Assembly: GCA_026770575.1 (NCBI GenBank)
Contig: MU657167.1
Location: 905,900-969,899 of the forward strand
Source: Pelagophyceae sp. CCMP2097
Lineage: Eukaryota > Sar > Pelagophyceae
Reading direction: 5' to 3'
Length of the DNA stretch: 64,000 bases
The translations under genes and the position numbers were made by a program. The notes under the pieces are model-generated. The model was given only the letters and a program-made list of their open reading frames with translations. It did not search any database and was not told where the DNA came from. Below, piece by piece: positions 30,674 to 44,900 of this stretch (within the stretch, counting starts at the first letter, position 1; the number at the start of each line of letters is the position of its first letter).

Positions 30674-32570
30674 ATGATTCGCGACGACGCGGAGCTGCGG
30701 CGCCTCCTCGCCTCGCCGCCGTCGTCGGAATTGCGTCGGTCCGCGGCGTCTCGTTTCCCAGGCCCGCCGCAACGTTTCGGCGTCGAGCCGCGGCGCCGCG
30801 CCGTCATAGAGGCACGACTAGGCCCGAAGCTCAAAGGCTGCGCTTTGAGGCACGGCGTGCTCCTCGGCACCAAGGATTCGACGGCCATGTTCCAAAAAAA
30901 GCTACAGCGGGCCCTAGACTTCGAGGACAGCAATGACGACGACGACGACGCGCGGGGAAGCCCGCGGCGCGCGTCCGGCTCGGACGACGGCCGCGCGGGC
31001 GAGCGGTTCGAAGAGGCGAAAATTGCACCCGAGACCGAAGGCGCGCAGCCGCCCACCGACGAGGCCGACGTCGCACTTCCGCCCGCGACGGCGGCGGGCC
31101 GGCGGCGGGGGCTTTCGGGCGCGGCACGCGCGGCCATCCTCGCGGTGCGCGCCTACTGTCGGGCCTCGTGCGCGCGGGTCCCTGGGGAGGACGCACCTAG
31201 GCCTGCGGGCGCACGTGCGCATCTAGGCCTGTGGCTTTCTGGTGCACGTGTGCATCCGCTACGCCTCTACACTGCAAGCGAGGGGCGTATTACTCAGCCC
31301 GTGGGACCTCGCGGGCTGCCGCGAGGCGCCGTCCCGGTTCTGCGACGTATTCGGCGCAGTCCGCGACCGCACGGCCGCCGCGCTCGACAGCGTCGGCGGC
31401 GCGTTCGGGAAACGCGCCCGCGGGCCCGACGGCCTCGATGGGAGCGCTGCGCAACGACCGAGCTCCGAGCCGCCCATCGCCGAGGACATTCAACACAGTG
31501 CGGCGCCGCCACTCGTGTCACGGGGAGCAGCACTGTCGCGCTGCAGGTTTCGCGGCGGCCGTCGGCGACGGGCCCTTTGCCGTCGACGCTTTGCACGAGG
31601 CGCGTCCGACGCATGCCGGCCCTGACTCGCGTACCGAAGACGATTGGCAGGTGTCGAGCTTTGCTGGCGTCTGGGCCTCTGCGAGACGGAGGTGGGTGCT
31701 CGCCGCTCCGCCGGCCGAAAAGGGACGTTTGCAGGCACGTGGCGTCGCTGTTCTTCGTCGGGGACGACGACTCGGTGCTCGCGGCGGCGGTGGCGGCCAT
31801 TTCAAAGTGCGGCTTGCGTGCAGAGGCATCTGAGAGTGAGACTTTTCAAACTAGGGCCTCGCGCAGCACGGCCGTGCTCACCTTCGAATTCGACGCCGAA
31901 GCGGACTGGACGGCGGCGCGGTCCCACATCGCGCAGGCCCGGCGAGACGGCTCGTGCGTCACACGATTCGTTTTCCCTGGATTCATCCGTCGAACGATCC
32001 TTGCGCCTCGTCGCGCCCGGTGCCCGTCGCACGTTTCCCCGGCGACGCTTGCCGCGTAGCAACGCGCTCGTCGTCGTCCGCGGCTGCGAACGGCGCGGCG
32101 CACACGCCGCCGCGCCCGTGGAGCACCTCATCGATCCGCTCCTCAACCGGCCATTTGACCTCGGAATCGGAGGGCCACCCGTCGACCTCGGCCACGCCGC
32201 GTGAGGACGCCGCGTATCGAGCGCTGGGACGAGGTTGGCGACGGGAGGTTTTTCAGACGCGGCGTCGTGACGACGCGGCACCGCAGGATCATATGGACGG
32301 CGGCGTCGCTCGATTCGACGACGTGCCTCGACCTGCTCCGGCACGGCGACGCGCAGCGCGCGGCGCTCGACGCGAGCCGCCGCGTCTGCGGAGGCGGACC
32401 AGGGCCGTCATCTGCGAAAAGAGCCGCGAGCGGCGCGCCGGGAGAGGGCCCGTACGCCTTGCGAGGGATGCTCGCCGTCGTAGGCCATCCGCGCGCTCTG
32501 GGGCGGCAATTTGGCAGAAGGATTTTACAACCGGATCCAACACGCGGCCCTCCTCTGCCGCGAAAGTTGA
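30674..32570 (+). CDS. single-pass membrane protein with a C-terminal globular domain
   Basis: Seven exons join in phase: 30674-31144, 31227-31497, 31547-31691, 31735-31953, 32060-32200, 32257-32383, 32484-32570 (486 residues). The N-terminal 140 residues are charged (NDDDDDARGS, Glu/Pro-rich). Splicing of exons 1 and 2 creates one hydrophobic span, AAILAACGFLVHVCIRYAS, near residue 155. The C-terminal domain contains HVASLFFVGDDDSVLAAAVA, TAVLTFEFDAEADW, NALVVVRGCERRG and a final LWGGNLAEGFYNRIQHAALL. The layout (nucleoplasmic or cytosolic tail, single helix, NTPase-like luminal domain ending in a Trp-containing helix) recalls LAP1/LULL1 torsin activators, but that is a guess from layout and two short motifs. 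The last three exons are less certain; without them the frame stops at 32204. Confidence 0.55.
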
Positions 32571-32957
32571 AAGGCAGCGCTCCACGCGGATCGAGCGCGC
32601 CGCCCGGCGCCCCACGCGTTCGCGGCGGCGTTCAAAGCGACGAATCGGCCGCATCAACTATTGAGCTCCTCCGGATTTGATGTGAGACCAAGACCGACTA
32701 ATGTGGATTTGTCTCGCATCAATCGGCCCCTGTTGCTCGAATCGGAACAATTTCGAAAAAGACGACCTTATATAGGAATTCCTAGTGAGGTGGGAACCTC
32801 GGGCTCGTGGGGGCTCGCCGGTGGGAGCCGGGAACGCGAGGATGCTCGCGCAGCGGGTGCCTTGGACTCTGTTCTTGTCTGCAAAAGCGGCCGCGGGGCT
32901 CTTGGCGGCGCCGCGGGGCTCTTGGCGGTTTTCTCGTCCGCGCCCGGGCAACGTGTC
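32571..32957. other. convergent intergenic region
   Basis: This 387-bp stretch lies between the stops of two converging genes. A 20-bp word (GCCGCGGGGCTCTTGGCGG type) is duplicated in tandem near 32890-32930. Nothing coding is seen. Confidence 0.35.
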
Positions 32958-35900
32958 CTAGAGCTCGGTGTGGCCGGCCTGGGGCGACTTGCGCGCGTAG
33001 GCGGGGGGCGGCATGTCGTCGAGGAGGAGGTCCACGTGGGCGGCGTTTGGCGAGTTTTCCACGGGCGGCAGGCGCGCGCCGCCGTGCGGCGGCCCGAAAT
33101 GGCGCATATTGTACTTGTGTCCCGGCGACGGGGTCGCATCGGCGAGCGCCTGGGCGTCGAGGCGTCTAGCCGACATGTCGGGCGTCGGGCGGAAGAAGGG
33201 CCCGTGTGCTGCGTCGCCGTCGGAGATGCGCCGCGCGGGGAAGGCGGGCTCCTTGCTCTCCCCGGCCTTGCCGTCGGCGGCGCGCTTCGACCGCGGCGTC
33301 AAAGAGACGCCTTCCGTCCGCGGCGAGTTGAAGCCGGGCTCGGGTTCGGAGAAGGAAGGCTGGATGCGCGGCGACTTGCGGAGGAAGGAGCGAGACTCGG
33401 CTTCCGTGTGGACCTTTGCCATGGGCGTCTGCGGTGACACGGAATGCGAGGACGACTTCGACACGGCATGCTTCGACGTTAAGGAAGAGGCCATCGTGCA
33501 GAACATGCAAAAGTATGTCAGGATGGCCAGGGTCGCGCAGCCGCAGGCGGCGGCGATGAGCAAAACGCCGTAGAGGGGCACGCCGTCGTCGTCGTCGTCC
33601 TGTTGGGCCTCGTTGCGAGTCTTCCACTCGGGCTGCGTCGGCACCGCCGTCGGCGAGGCCGAGATGGTCGGCGGCTTGGATGGGTGCCCCGTAGGCGTTT
33701 GTGTGAGCCAGTCGGGAGTCGGGATGGTGATGACGGCCACGTTGCGGAGCGAGATCGACTGAGAGGGCACGTCCGCGGTCAAGTCGACGCCGCGCTTTGA
33801 CGCCTGCGCGGTCATGGCCGCCGTCATGCCGCCTGACGCGACAAACGTCGTCAGTTTGTCGGCCACGGCGGCGGCGAGGCTGTCGATGGAAGTGGCGTCG
33901 TAGCCATAAAGCGACGCAATCACAGTCGCTTCAAAGTCCACGGTGATGTCGTAGCCGCCGGCAAGCCTGCGGCCGGAGAGGCGCCTTTGAGACGAGGTTT
34001 CAGCCGAAGATGCGTTTTGGGCGTCGACGACGCGCGTGGCATCCTCGCGGAGCATGTCCGACCCTTCCGTGAACGCGGCGACGAGGACTTGCTGGTCCGC
34101 CGGCCGGGCCATGATGCGATTCGGCGGCGCCGACGACGTCATGGACATCAAGGCTTGCACCTTGACTGCCATCTCCGTCGTCGTCGGCGAGCTCGTCGTA
34201 GGAAAGTTGCCAGTCGGCACAAACGAAATTGAAGGCGCCAGCGACGGCTTGCCAGTCGGCACGGACGACGGCACGGACGACGGCGCCGGCGTCGTGGGGC
34301 TGAACGTCGGCTGGGACGTCGGCAGGGACGACGGCGCGGCCGTCGGCACCTTTGAGATGGTGGGCGCCGCAGTAGGGAAGCTCGAGAGCTTTCCGTCGAG
34401 GACGCAAAAGTTTTCGCCGGCGACGGGGACGTTGACGACAAAGCCAACGTCGAAATTGGAAGAGATCTCAAACGCGGCTGAGTGGCCCGCCGAGACACCG
34501 TCGACTAACGTCACGTTGAGCCGGTAGCAGCCGTCTTTCAAGCAGACGTACCCGGCGCGCTGGGCGGGGCCCGCAAAGGTCACGTCTTCGGGGGTCGACG
34601 CGTTGTAGATGACAAAGGTAAACGCGTTGGCGAGCGAGTCTTCCACGTCGTACCGGAAGAGAGCCGACCGGTCCGTGCCAAAGCCGCAGTCCAGCGAAGG
34701 GACGCTCGTCGGCGCCGGCGTAGGCAGCGACGACGGCTCGGTAGACGGACGGCCCGTCGGGGTGGCCGTCGGGGCGCCCGAAGGCGCGCTCGACGGCGGC
34801 GCCGTCGGCTCGGCCGTCGGCGCGGCTGTCGGGACGGGCGATGGGGCGATCGAGGGCGGCGCCGTCGGGACCGCCGTCGGCGCGGGCGTCGGTTTACCCG
34901 AGGGCTCGGCCGTCGGCACGGGCGTCGGCATGGACGTCGGCATGGACGTCGGCATCGACGTCGGCGCGGGCGTCGGGACGGGCGAAATCGTCGGGGCCAT
35001 GGTCGGGTACGAGTCCAGCGTGCCGTCGTCCTTTGTGCAGAAATAGTAGAGCTGGCGCGGGATGTCAGTGATGATGGGCGGGTCGGCCGTGGCCGAGTCG
35101 AGGCCCCACTGGGTCGGCGCAGATGCGTTAAACGTCGCGGCGTAGCACGCGTCCGGCAGGCAGACGTAGCCCACCTGCGCAGACTCGGAGACGCTGGCCA
35201 GTAAAGAACCAGAGTCGACGTCGCGGATGTCGAACGACACGGACACGGCCGGGTCCGCGATGGAGTACTTGTAGAGCCCCGTGCGGTCCACGCCGTTGCC
35301 GCAGTCCAGCGACGGGAACGAAGTCGGCACCGGCGTCGGCAGCGACGACGGCGCCGACGTCGGCACCGATGAAGGAGCGGACGTAGGCGTGGAAGACGGC
35401 TTGGAAGACGGCGCCGACGTCGGCACCGATGAAGGAGCGGACGTAGGCGTGGAAGACGGCTTGGAAGACGGCGCCGACGTCGGCACCGAGGACGGCTTGG
35501 ACGTCGGCGTGGACGTCGGCAGTTGCGACGGCAGTTGCGACGGCTCGGAGGACGGCTTGGAGGACGGCGTCGCCGTCGGCACCGGCGACGGCAGTTGCGA
35601 CGGCTGGGACGAGGGCAAGGCAGACGGCATCGAGGTCGTCGGCTCTAACGACGGCTTGGGGCTCGGGCTCGACGTCGGCAATGCCGTCGGCGGGGTGGAC
35701 ACCGTCGGCGCGGGCGTCGGGAAGTCGCCGAGGAGGCCCCCGGTCAGGCAGACGCCGATTGAACTTTGGCCCGTGCCCCGCGCCGACGTCGCGACCAAGT
35801 CGTCGAGGCGCCACATCGTCTTCGAGGCGGTGTTTGTGACGGTAAAGGTGTAGCAGCCGTCGTTGACGCACGCCGTCTGACGGAAGTCCGCCGCCTCTTG

Positions 35901-38900
35901 CAGCAATCCCGAGAAAATGTCGTCGTCTGACGAGTCGGTAAGCGAAAATGACAAAGCTGCATCCGCCTTGACGCGCACGACGGAAGCGCCGGCGCCGCAG
36001 TCCACCGTCGGCGCCTTCGTCGGCGAAGACGTCGGCACCATCGTCGGCACGGCGCTCGGTGCCGCCGACGGCACGACGGTCGGCGCCGTCGTGGGTACCT
36101 CGTCGTCGTCTCGAATATAAATCAGCGCGTCGAGCTGGACCGCGCCGTCGACGAACGAGCCCGCGCAATTCGTCGACGCCAGCCGCAGCACAAAGTTCTC
36201 GTCTGCTGGCCCATCGTAAACGCCGTCTGCTAAAATCGAAACGTCGACGGTCATCACGACGACTCCAGCGGCAAAGTTCAGCGTGCCAGAGGCGAGAGCG
36301 TAGTCTCCAAAGTCCGCGGCAACGCCGCCCGCGGTGTACTCGTTATTCGCAGCCGCTAAAACGACGGCAGTCGAGTCTCGGGTAGAATACGTCACCGAGC
36401 ATGCCGACGTGTTGTCGCCGATTCTCTCGACGAAGATTTGAGCGGTGCCGCCCTCGGAGACGGCGCCGTAGACGACCTTTGAACCCTGGAATTGGATCGT
36501 CGCTTCAACAGGCAGTGAGCAGACGGAGGTGCGCGAGACGGGGCGCGTGCAGACAAAGCCGTCTTCCACCTCGCACTTCTGCGAGCAGCCGTCGCCGCTT
36601 TCCGTGTTGCCGTCGTCGCAGTCTTCCGCGGACATGTACGACCCGTCGCCGCAGATGACGACCAATTCCTGGACAGGTTCGAAACTTTGGCTCTGTGCCT
36701 GTGCAACCACCGCCGCCTCTGCAGCCGCGCCCGCCGCCGCGGCAGCGAGGGTGAGGTCGAGGGGCATGGCCGAAGATGGGACGGAACCCGAAGAGACGAT
36801 AGAAACGGCATATTCACCGTTTGCGGCAAACGCCGAGGAAACGTTCACGGTCAGCGCCTCGTTGAACATTTCCAGATACGAAGCGCCGCAGCCCGTAAGA
36901 GCCGCCTCTTCCAAAGTGTAGAGCCGGAGGGTGTACGTCGCCCGCGTTGCAGTCACGTTCGCAAAGACCTCGACGACACCGGGCGCCAGAGCCTCGCCAA
37001 AGAGGCCCAGGCCCCACCGCTCCACCGCAGCCATGACTTCCAAAGCCGACGCGCCCGCCGCAAAGGCCTCGGAAGTGCCGTTGCCGCAGCCCGACGATGG
37101 CGAGGGCCGCAGCTCGAGGCGGACTTGGCCGAGTGCGGATAGAGCGCCTCGAGCATCGAGCGTGACGATCTGCTCGGCGTAGTCCCAGCCGTGGCGCGGC
37201 GCGCCGGCGCAGGCGCGGCCGACGCGCGGCGCCTCGAGCATTTCGCCGGAAACCTTGGAGTAGTCGATTGTGATGAGGGGCAGTTGGCCGACGTTTTGCC
37301 GCGTCGCGGAAGCGTCGGCGGTCGAGGCAAACTCGACGCCGAAGCGCAGGTGCGTTACACCGCCCGTGGCGTCGGAGACGTTGGACATTCGGCCCTGGAC
37401 GAGGCCCTCTACAGAGAGGCTGCTGGATCGCACCGATTCGAGCTCGGCGAGCGCGGAGAGCACCTGGCCCGCCGTGGCAAAAACGGCCAAGTCCGCAGTC
37501 GTCTCGCCGTTGAACGACAGGGTAAACGTCCCAAACAGCCCGGCGGACGTCGACTCGTCCATGTCGGCGGCGCGGAGCCAGACGCTCTGCCGCTCGCCGG
37601 TGCCGCGGTCCAACGCGGGCGGTCGGCATTGCTCAAAATCTCCGGGTGGCGCGGCCACCGTCGGCGCCGCCGTCGGCGCGCACGAGGTGCCGTCGCCGTC
37701 GCGGACGCCGCAGACGTCCATGCAGGAGGTGCCGTCGCCGCCGGCGACGCCGCAGTCGTCGTCCGGTAGAACGATGATAATGCCAAGAGTGACGTAGCCC
37801 GTGTCCAGCTGGCCCGCTGCCGCCTTGGTCGCCAAAGTCTGAGTCAGGCCGAGGAGCTGGTCGTACTGCGAGACGCCGGTCGACGTCGAGGAGCCGGTCG
37901 ACGTCTCGTTGGTCGCCGCCAGCGTCGAGTTGACGAGCGTCGAGTTTGCTGTCGCCGTGGCGTTGCACTTCTCACCCGCCCATCCACCATCGCAAGTGCA
38001 CTTGCCCGTAGCGGTGTCGCAGAGGCCGTTGTAGCACTCGACGTTGTCGCAAAAGTCCTCCTCGTCAACTTGCCAAACAACTTCCAGGTCGTCTTCATCG
38101 AGCGCGCGCCTTCCTTCCAAGAGCCGGCGGCGGTTGCCCGGGACGACGTTGGTGACCTTGATCCGCTGCGGGTTGATCTGCAGGACGGAGGCCATGTTGC
38201 GGACGAAGCGGTTCTCTTTGACGATGTTGCCGCCGTTTGGGTCGTAGTTGGCGGCATACGAGGGCGGGACCATGTTCGAAAACTCGTTTCCGATGGCAGA
38301 AGGGTCGATGAGGTTGTCGGCGAAGAACGTCCCAAACGTCTCCGCGATGACCAGAGTGACCTGCACCACCTTGAGAGCCTTGACGACGACCTTGGAAGCC
38401 CCTTTGAGAACAAACGCAGCCACCTTGGTGTTTGGGTGCTGGAAGGCAAAGCCGGCGGGGCGGTCGTAGTCGACCTGGTTCTGCCTCGAGGCGCCGTCGA
38501 CCTTGCGGCCGTCGGCGTAGAAGACGAGCTTTGTGGGTTTGAGGAATTTCAGGTTGACGATCACGGCCCAGTCCTCTTGCCCGACTGGCTTGTGAGCGCG
38601 CGTGCCGAGGAGCTGGAAGGTGTAGTCGCCGTCGCCGCTGAAGGAAGTGATGTCGCCGGTGAAGTCGACTCGGTAGGCGGCGCGGTTGACCAGAGTGTGG
38701 GTAAATGGATTGGGCATCCGGGGCAGATTCTGAGACCATTTCGGTGGAATCTCGTAGCCCGTGTGCACTGCGACGACCGTCTCGTCGCCGGAGTACGCAG
38801 ACGTCGCAATGGACTCGAATCGGACGGTGGACCAGGCCACCGGGGCCCACATGACCTCTGAACCGGAAGTTTTCTTCAAAGGGACCGTGTACTCAATGGC

Positions 38901-41900
38901 CACGAAATCCGTTGAGTCGCACGTCATGACATTCTTCGAGGCCTCGACGCCCACGGTGGCCACGCAGTCCCGCGGGGCGTTGCCGTCTCCAAAGTAGCCG
39001 GCGCCGGCCTGCGTCGTGGAGGGCCAGCCCCGCCTTGACTTGTCAGATGCGGCCCCCAAAAGGTATTCGTTGCCGCGGATGAACCAGGGGCACTTTGAGA
39101 TGTCAGAGCGTATCGTCGTGTCCTTTGCATACTTTTGGCAGTCGCCAAGGATGTCCAGAGGCCATTCCTGCGCCAGGTTCGCCTTGTACAGCGTGGCGGG
39201 CGCCGTCCCAAAGAGCGAGCCGTCCTCGTCGTACAGCTTACACGCGCCATAATCCTCGTCCCTCAGCCGGCCGGACATGCCGCCGGAGCCTCTGGAAAAG
39301 GCGAGGCGCGCGTTGGAAGGCACGTCGGCAAAGCCGAGACGCCGCGTCACTTGCTCGTAGCAGATGGGGGACCCGATCGTCGCCACGACGCTGCCGCTGC
39401 CTCGGCCCGCGGCCGCCGCCTCGTTGTTGAAGACGACGCCTCTGCGTTTGTTCAAGCAGACGTCCTCGGCGCTCCCAAAGGCGATAAAGCCGCTCCTCTC
39501 GACGGTGAGCCACTTGTCGTTCAACCCCGAAGTATCGTAGGCGACGCGCGTCGAGGGTCCGCCGCCGTAGCCGCCCCTCTCGACGGCGACGTAGCCCCAG
39601 TCTCGGAAGCGCGCGAAACCGTCTTCAAAGCCGTAGCTCACTCCTGTCCAGCCACCACATTCGTCTCCAAAGACCTGTTGCAGCTCCAGCGAGACGCCGA
39701 GGAAGGTGCCTTGCCGGATGACCGTGAGATCGGCGTGCATGTCGAGCTGGGGATCGCCGGTGACCATCTGCGGTAAGAGAGTGAATTCTTCACCGCCCGG
39801 TAAGACGCCGTACCCGTTCTCCGCCGAAAAAAAGTTGGAAAACGTCCCGACGTCGCCGACGAGGAATCCCACCGAGTTGCGCGCGGCCACGAGGGGGAGC
39901 GAAGCGCAGCCTCCTCTGCGGACGACGACTCCGACGAAGGAAGAAAGCGCTAAATTGTCAAACTTGGAAGCGTCCACAAAGCCCGAGCAGGGCCTGGAGA
40001 TGTCCACCGCGGCGGCGTAGCCGCCGTGGATATAGTTGTCCTGGAAATCCAAGGCACCATTCTGACCGGCGAGCTGGACCATCAAATATCCTGGCGAGAT
40101 GCCATGATTCACCGGGCAGCTCGCGTGCGCGCCGTCGCCCAAAATCGCGTTGCGCCGCACCACCAGCAAGTCTTTCGCGCCAATCGGTTCGAACATGTGC
40201 GAGATGCCGACGAAGATGTTCTCCTCGACGCGGAACGCGCTCGGGAAATTCGTGGCGAAATACGTCATCTGGAATTTCCCAGAGCCGAGCATGGGCCCCT
40301 CTGCGACGACGCAGCCCTTCAAGCCGCCGCCGACCTGCTCCCTGGAATACTTGATGAATTCGGCCTGGAAATAGCCGTCCCACTGTGGACCCGCCGTCAT
40401 CCAATAGCCTTTGCCCACGCCCTCCAGCCCGACGTGGTTCAGGTCCACGTGGCCGTGCGGCAGCAGCTCCTGGCCCGCTGTCGCAAAACCGGGCATCCAG
40501 GGCTCCCACCCGGCCTTTGGGATCTTCCTCGCGTCCCGGGAGCGGACCTGCGCGCCCCAGCCCTGCTCCGCTGCAGTCATGCCGGAGAAGCGGTCGTATT
40601 TCTCCAAGTCCGCGCCGACGATTTTCACGTTGCGCCGGTAGTTGCCCACAACACAGCGCAAGTCCAACGTCGTCTCGGCCGTCTCATCCGTGGCGTTCAC
40701 CGCGATCATCTCACCGACGTAGTCCATGGATAGCGCCGATGAAAGCTCCACAACGAGGCCGTCTTCGGAGACGGCCAGGATGGTGCGACGCTGGTAGTCC
40801 GTCGCGCCGTTGTTTTTGAGCCCTCTCCCGTGGTGCTTCGTGTTGGAAAAGACTAATTCGTCGCCGCTTCGCCAGTCGGCGGCCCCGGGGGCCTCGAGCT
40901 TGATGGACGTGTCGCCGGCAAAGGCGTGCGCGCCGAGCTTGCGCCACGCCGTGACGGCCTCGCCGTGGGCAGTAAAGTTGCCGTTGACGTCAACTCTTTT
41001 GAAATTGTGCACCTTGCGCCATGCGCCGTCCTTCTTCGTCAAGGCCAGGTACCGGTCGCCGTGCAGCGCCAGCGTCGCAGTCGTCTTGTTGCCCATGGGG
41101 TGTTGCGCCGTGCCCATGGTGAGAGTCCCGCCTAGGATGGAGACGAAGTGCGCGTGCAACGTCAAGTCCACGCCCGCGTTGTGCTGGAACTTCAACATGC
41201 CTCGGATCACGAGCTGGTTCACCACCACCGTCTCGCCGGAGATGGTGACGACCCAGTCCTCAAAGATGGTCCCAGTCCAGTATTCCGACGGCACGTCAAT
41301 CGAAGGATCGTCTGTCACGTTCCAGTTCACCGCGTCTTGGCGGGCGCTCCCCGTCGACCAAAAGAACTCGCGCGCGCCGCAGTTGCGGCAGACGGGCAGA
41401 TAAAAGGGACAGCCCTCGGGGCCGCAGTCGTGGCTCGTCATCTCCAGCGTCGAATTGCCGGCTAAAAGGACCGTCATCGTCGAAATGTTGGTCAAGTCGT
41501 AGGGGATCATGCCGCGCGGGAACCACTCCGACGTCGAAGCGTTGTTCCAGGCCACGGCATCCGGGTTGTACCCCGACGGCCCAGCGTCGCGGTCGTAGTG
41601 GAAGAGGCCGTGCAACGGCTCCACCGCCGTCCGCTCGAGGAAAGTGGCGTCGAAAAATAGAGCCCCGCCGCTCGAGCCGTCGGCCGATGCGAGATTGCCG
41701 CAATCGTGGACCGCCAGAGTCGCTCCGGCCGCGACGACGGAGTCGCCGACGCCGAGGCCGGCGCACGTGCCCAGGTGAGAGTTGCGCAACAAGCCCATCT
41801 TGAGACCGGAGTCGTAGATCCATTCCCAATCTTGGAAAGGGGACCCGTCGCAGAGCCAAAGCTCGATGGCCTGGTTCGGTCCTCCCGCTCGCCCAGAGTC

Positions 41901-44900
41901 GCCCTCGGCGTGCTCCACGTCCCAGCAGAAGCGCGACCCGACGACGGGGCTCAGAGTGAGACTGCCGTTGGTCACCAAAGCCTCGCGCCGGTAGCCGTCA
42001 GAGGCCTCGAAGAAGCGAAAATTGGCACCGTCGTAGCCGTGCCGCCACCGCGTCTGCTCCTGCGCCGACTCGACGCCTGTCCAGCTGGCAAAGGAGACGG
42101 GAGAGCCCTCGGTGTACCCGGAGAGCTCGGCGATGGGCAGCTCGTTGAATTCAAATCCGCTTGCCACCTTGCCCGACGCGGCGAAGATGCGGCCGCCGCG
42201 AATCGTCCGACCTTGCGGCAGCGCCTCCAAGGGCTCGAGGTGGCCCTCGGAGTCGATGGCCAACGGCTTTGACAACTGCAAGGTGCGGAAGTAGTCATCA
42301 ACTTTGCACCTCTCGAACTCACCCTTTGAGCATTCTGCCGCGTCGGGCGACCCCACGGAGTAGTCCGGCAGCGGCGGCGGCGCCGGCTCCCAGCCGATGA
42401 CGACGGTGTTCTCGCCCCACCGCGACTCGCCCAACTGGCGGACGTCGACGTATGCGGGTGCCGGCTGAAAGGGCGCCTTTTGGTTCAAGTGCACCACAAT
42501 CACTTCATCAGCCTTCATCTTGGCTGCGTACAAGTTGCCGACGCCCGTCAAGGGGAAGCCGACCTGGTCCCGGAAGAGCATGGCGTACTTGCGGCCCGTC
42601 CCGAGCAAGAAGAGATATTCGCCAGATGGCGCCTGTTCGACGCAAGACTGGTCCCCGCGGCGGACGCGCCAGAACGGCTCCAGATCCAACTGGCGGAAGT
42701 CCGCCTTGGGGGCCCAGTCGGTGACGTCGACGAGCTTGATGTGCGGGAACTTGTACAACCGGAGAAAGTTCAAGTACATGCTCGTAAACGAGCCCGAAAA
42801 GGAGACCCTGCGGATGGGTTTGGTGCACATGACGTATTCCGCTTCGCCAAAGTTCTCGTCGAAGAGGTCGTAGCCCACGACGCAGTACGGGTTCCGCTCA
42901 AAGTGCGGCGCGTACGGGGCCACGACGCCGCCGGGCACGCCCGCGCCGCCAAACTCGGCCGGCGCCAGAGTACCTAGTGCCACGTGTGAATCGTAAAGGG
43001 AAGATGTGCAACATGGAACATACCGTCGACGTCGTTCAAGATGCCGCTCGTGGCCACATCTCCGCCAAAGCCCTTCTTAAACGTGGCCGGCCGCGAGACG
43101 TTGTGGTACGTGACGCCGTCGAAGTCGACCTCGTAGCCGCCCTTGATGCCCACGCACCAGGAGCAAGTCCAAAGTGGCGCCTCAAAGTTGACAAAAGTGA
43201 CGTTTGACACCTCCAGCTCCGACCCGATGCCGGGCAGGTGCATGGCGTGGATGCAGCCGTTGCCGTCGTGGTTCACCTAGGCAAACCGATGAAGGTACAC
43301 CGGTCGAAACGGGTTCCACAAAAAACTCACCGCGCCGTTGACGTCCTGCAGGCCCTCGCACATGTCTCCCGGCCCCGCCGTGGCCATTTCCGTCGTGCGC
43401 CCGACGAACAAGGACCGCGTGATCCGTGACTTTGCGAATTCGGACCCGCGGCCGTTGACGTACAGGAACTCAATGCCGCCAATGCCCGGGTTCAAAATGC
43501 GGAGGCCGTCAAAGTTCACGTCGACCAAAAACTCGCCCCAGACGCCGAAGCGGCCGTTGTTGTAGCCGACAAAGTCGGCGAAGGTGGCCGGGGAGCCAAA
43601 GGTGTCGGTCGCGCAGTCGGCGCCTCCCACTGCTGGGAAGTAGTCCGAGACCTTGAGACCGTGGCGCCGCGTCGAGTGCGCGACGTTGCCGTAGAAGAGG
43701 CCCAAGGGCGTGTACATGGGGCAAGAGAGTATGTTCATGTCACGGTGCCTCTGACCGGAGACGCCGTCCGGGTGCTCCAACGCTCGATACCAAAACCCAT
43801 AGTGCGACGACCCAGCGGCGATGTTGTTGTAGACGTCGTTGTCCGGATTCACGATCCAATACGCGGCGGGCGACTGGTCGACGAGCAAGAGCGAGCCGAT
43901 GGGCCGGACCACGGCGACCAAATTGTGGGCCAGCACGTTTCGAATCTCCGTGCCGTCCTCGAGGAAGATGGCGTGGCCGCGCGTGTCGAAGACGACGTTC
44001 CACTCGACGTGGACTTGGTTGACGCCGTGGAGGGCGATGGCGCGGTTGTTGGCGTGATGGACCGTGCAGTTGCGGATGGAGGATTTCGGTGCGTTGCCGA
44101 CCATGTGGAAGTGGATAGGATACTTGCCCAGCTTCAGGCCCTGGCCCGCGCGCCGCACCTAGGGGCCGGAATCCAGAAGAGGGCGAATCTCCGGACAAAA
44201 AAGGGAGACGAGAATCTCCGGACAAAACGGGATACCGCACCTCGATGTTCGAGAGGCGGGCGATGATGCTGTCGTCGTAGATCTGGGAAGAGGCGAAGAT
44301 GATCTGGCAGCCGAACTGCTGCGCGTCCGTCGTGTCGTCGCCCTGGACGACGACGTTCCTGGTGAGCAGGCCGACTTCCGCGCGGTACTCGGGCACCTCC
44401 TGCACAAGGCCAAACTCAGAGGTGCCCGGCGAGGCGTAGCCCTCGCCCCAGTGGTCGTAGTACAAAGGCTGCGTCAGCGTGACGGACCGGCCGCCGTTGA
44501 AGACGGCGGCGACGGTGCGCTCCTCTGCGTCAAGGGGGTCGTAAGACGTCGAGGCCACAAAGATCACGTCGCCCGGGACCCAGTCCACCGCGTCCTGGAG
44601 GGAGAGCGTCGTGTTGCCCGCGACGGCGCTCTGCGCGAGCTTGGTGTAGGGGACTTTGTACGAGCCGTGCAGGTCGAGTATGCCGTCGCGGATGCCAATA
44701 ACCTTCGCACCATACACAGGCAGCTCCAGCGTGTCGCGGTCGCCCTCCAGAGTGATGGTGGCCTTTGGCAGGAACGGCTCCTCGGCGCTCCCGACGACGA
44801 ACTTGCCTCCAAAGACGAAGATGTACGTCGCGTTGAGCGCCAGGTCCCCGTCATCTCGCGAAAACTCCAGTACACCACCGTACACAATCAACAAGAACAG

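Noticed and set aside
34036..35853. Three plus-strand frames (34036-34527, 34609-35046, 35281-35853) rich in Gly, Val and Asp
   Set aside because: Antisense shadows of PT/PS linker repeats in the giant receptor.
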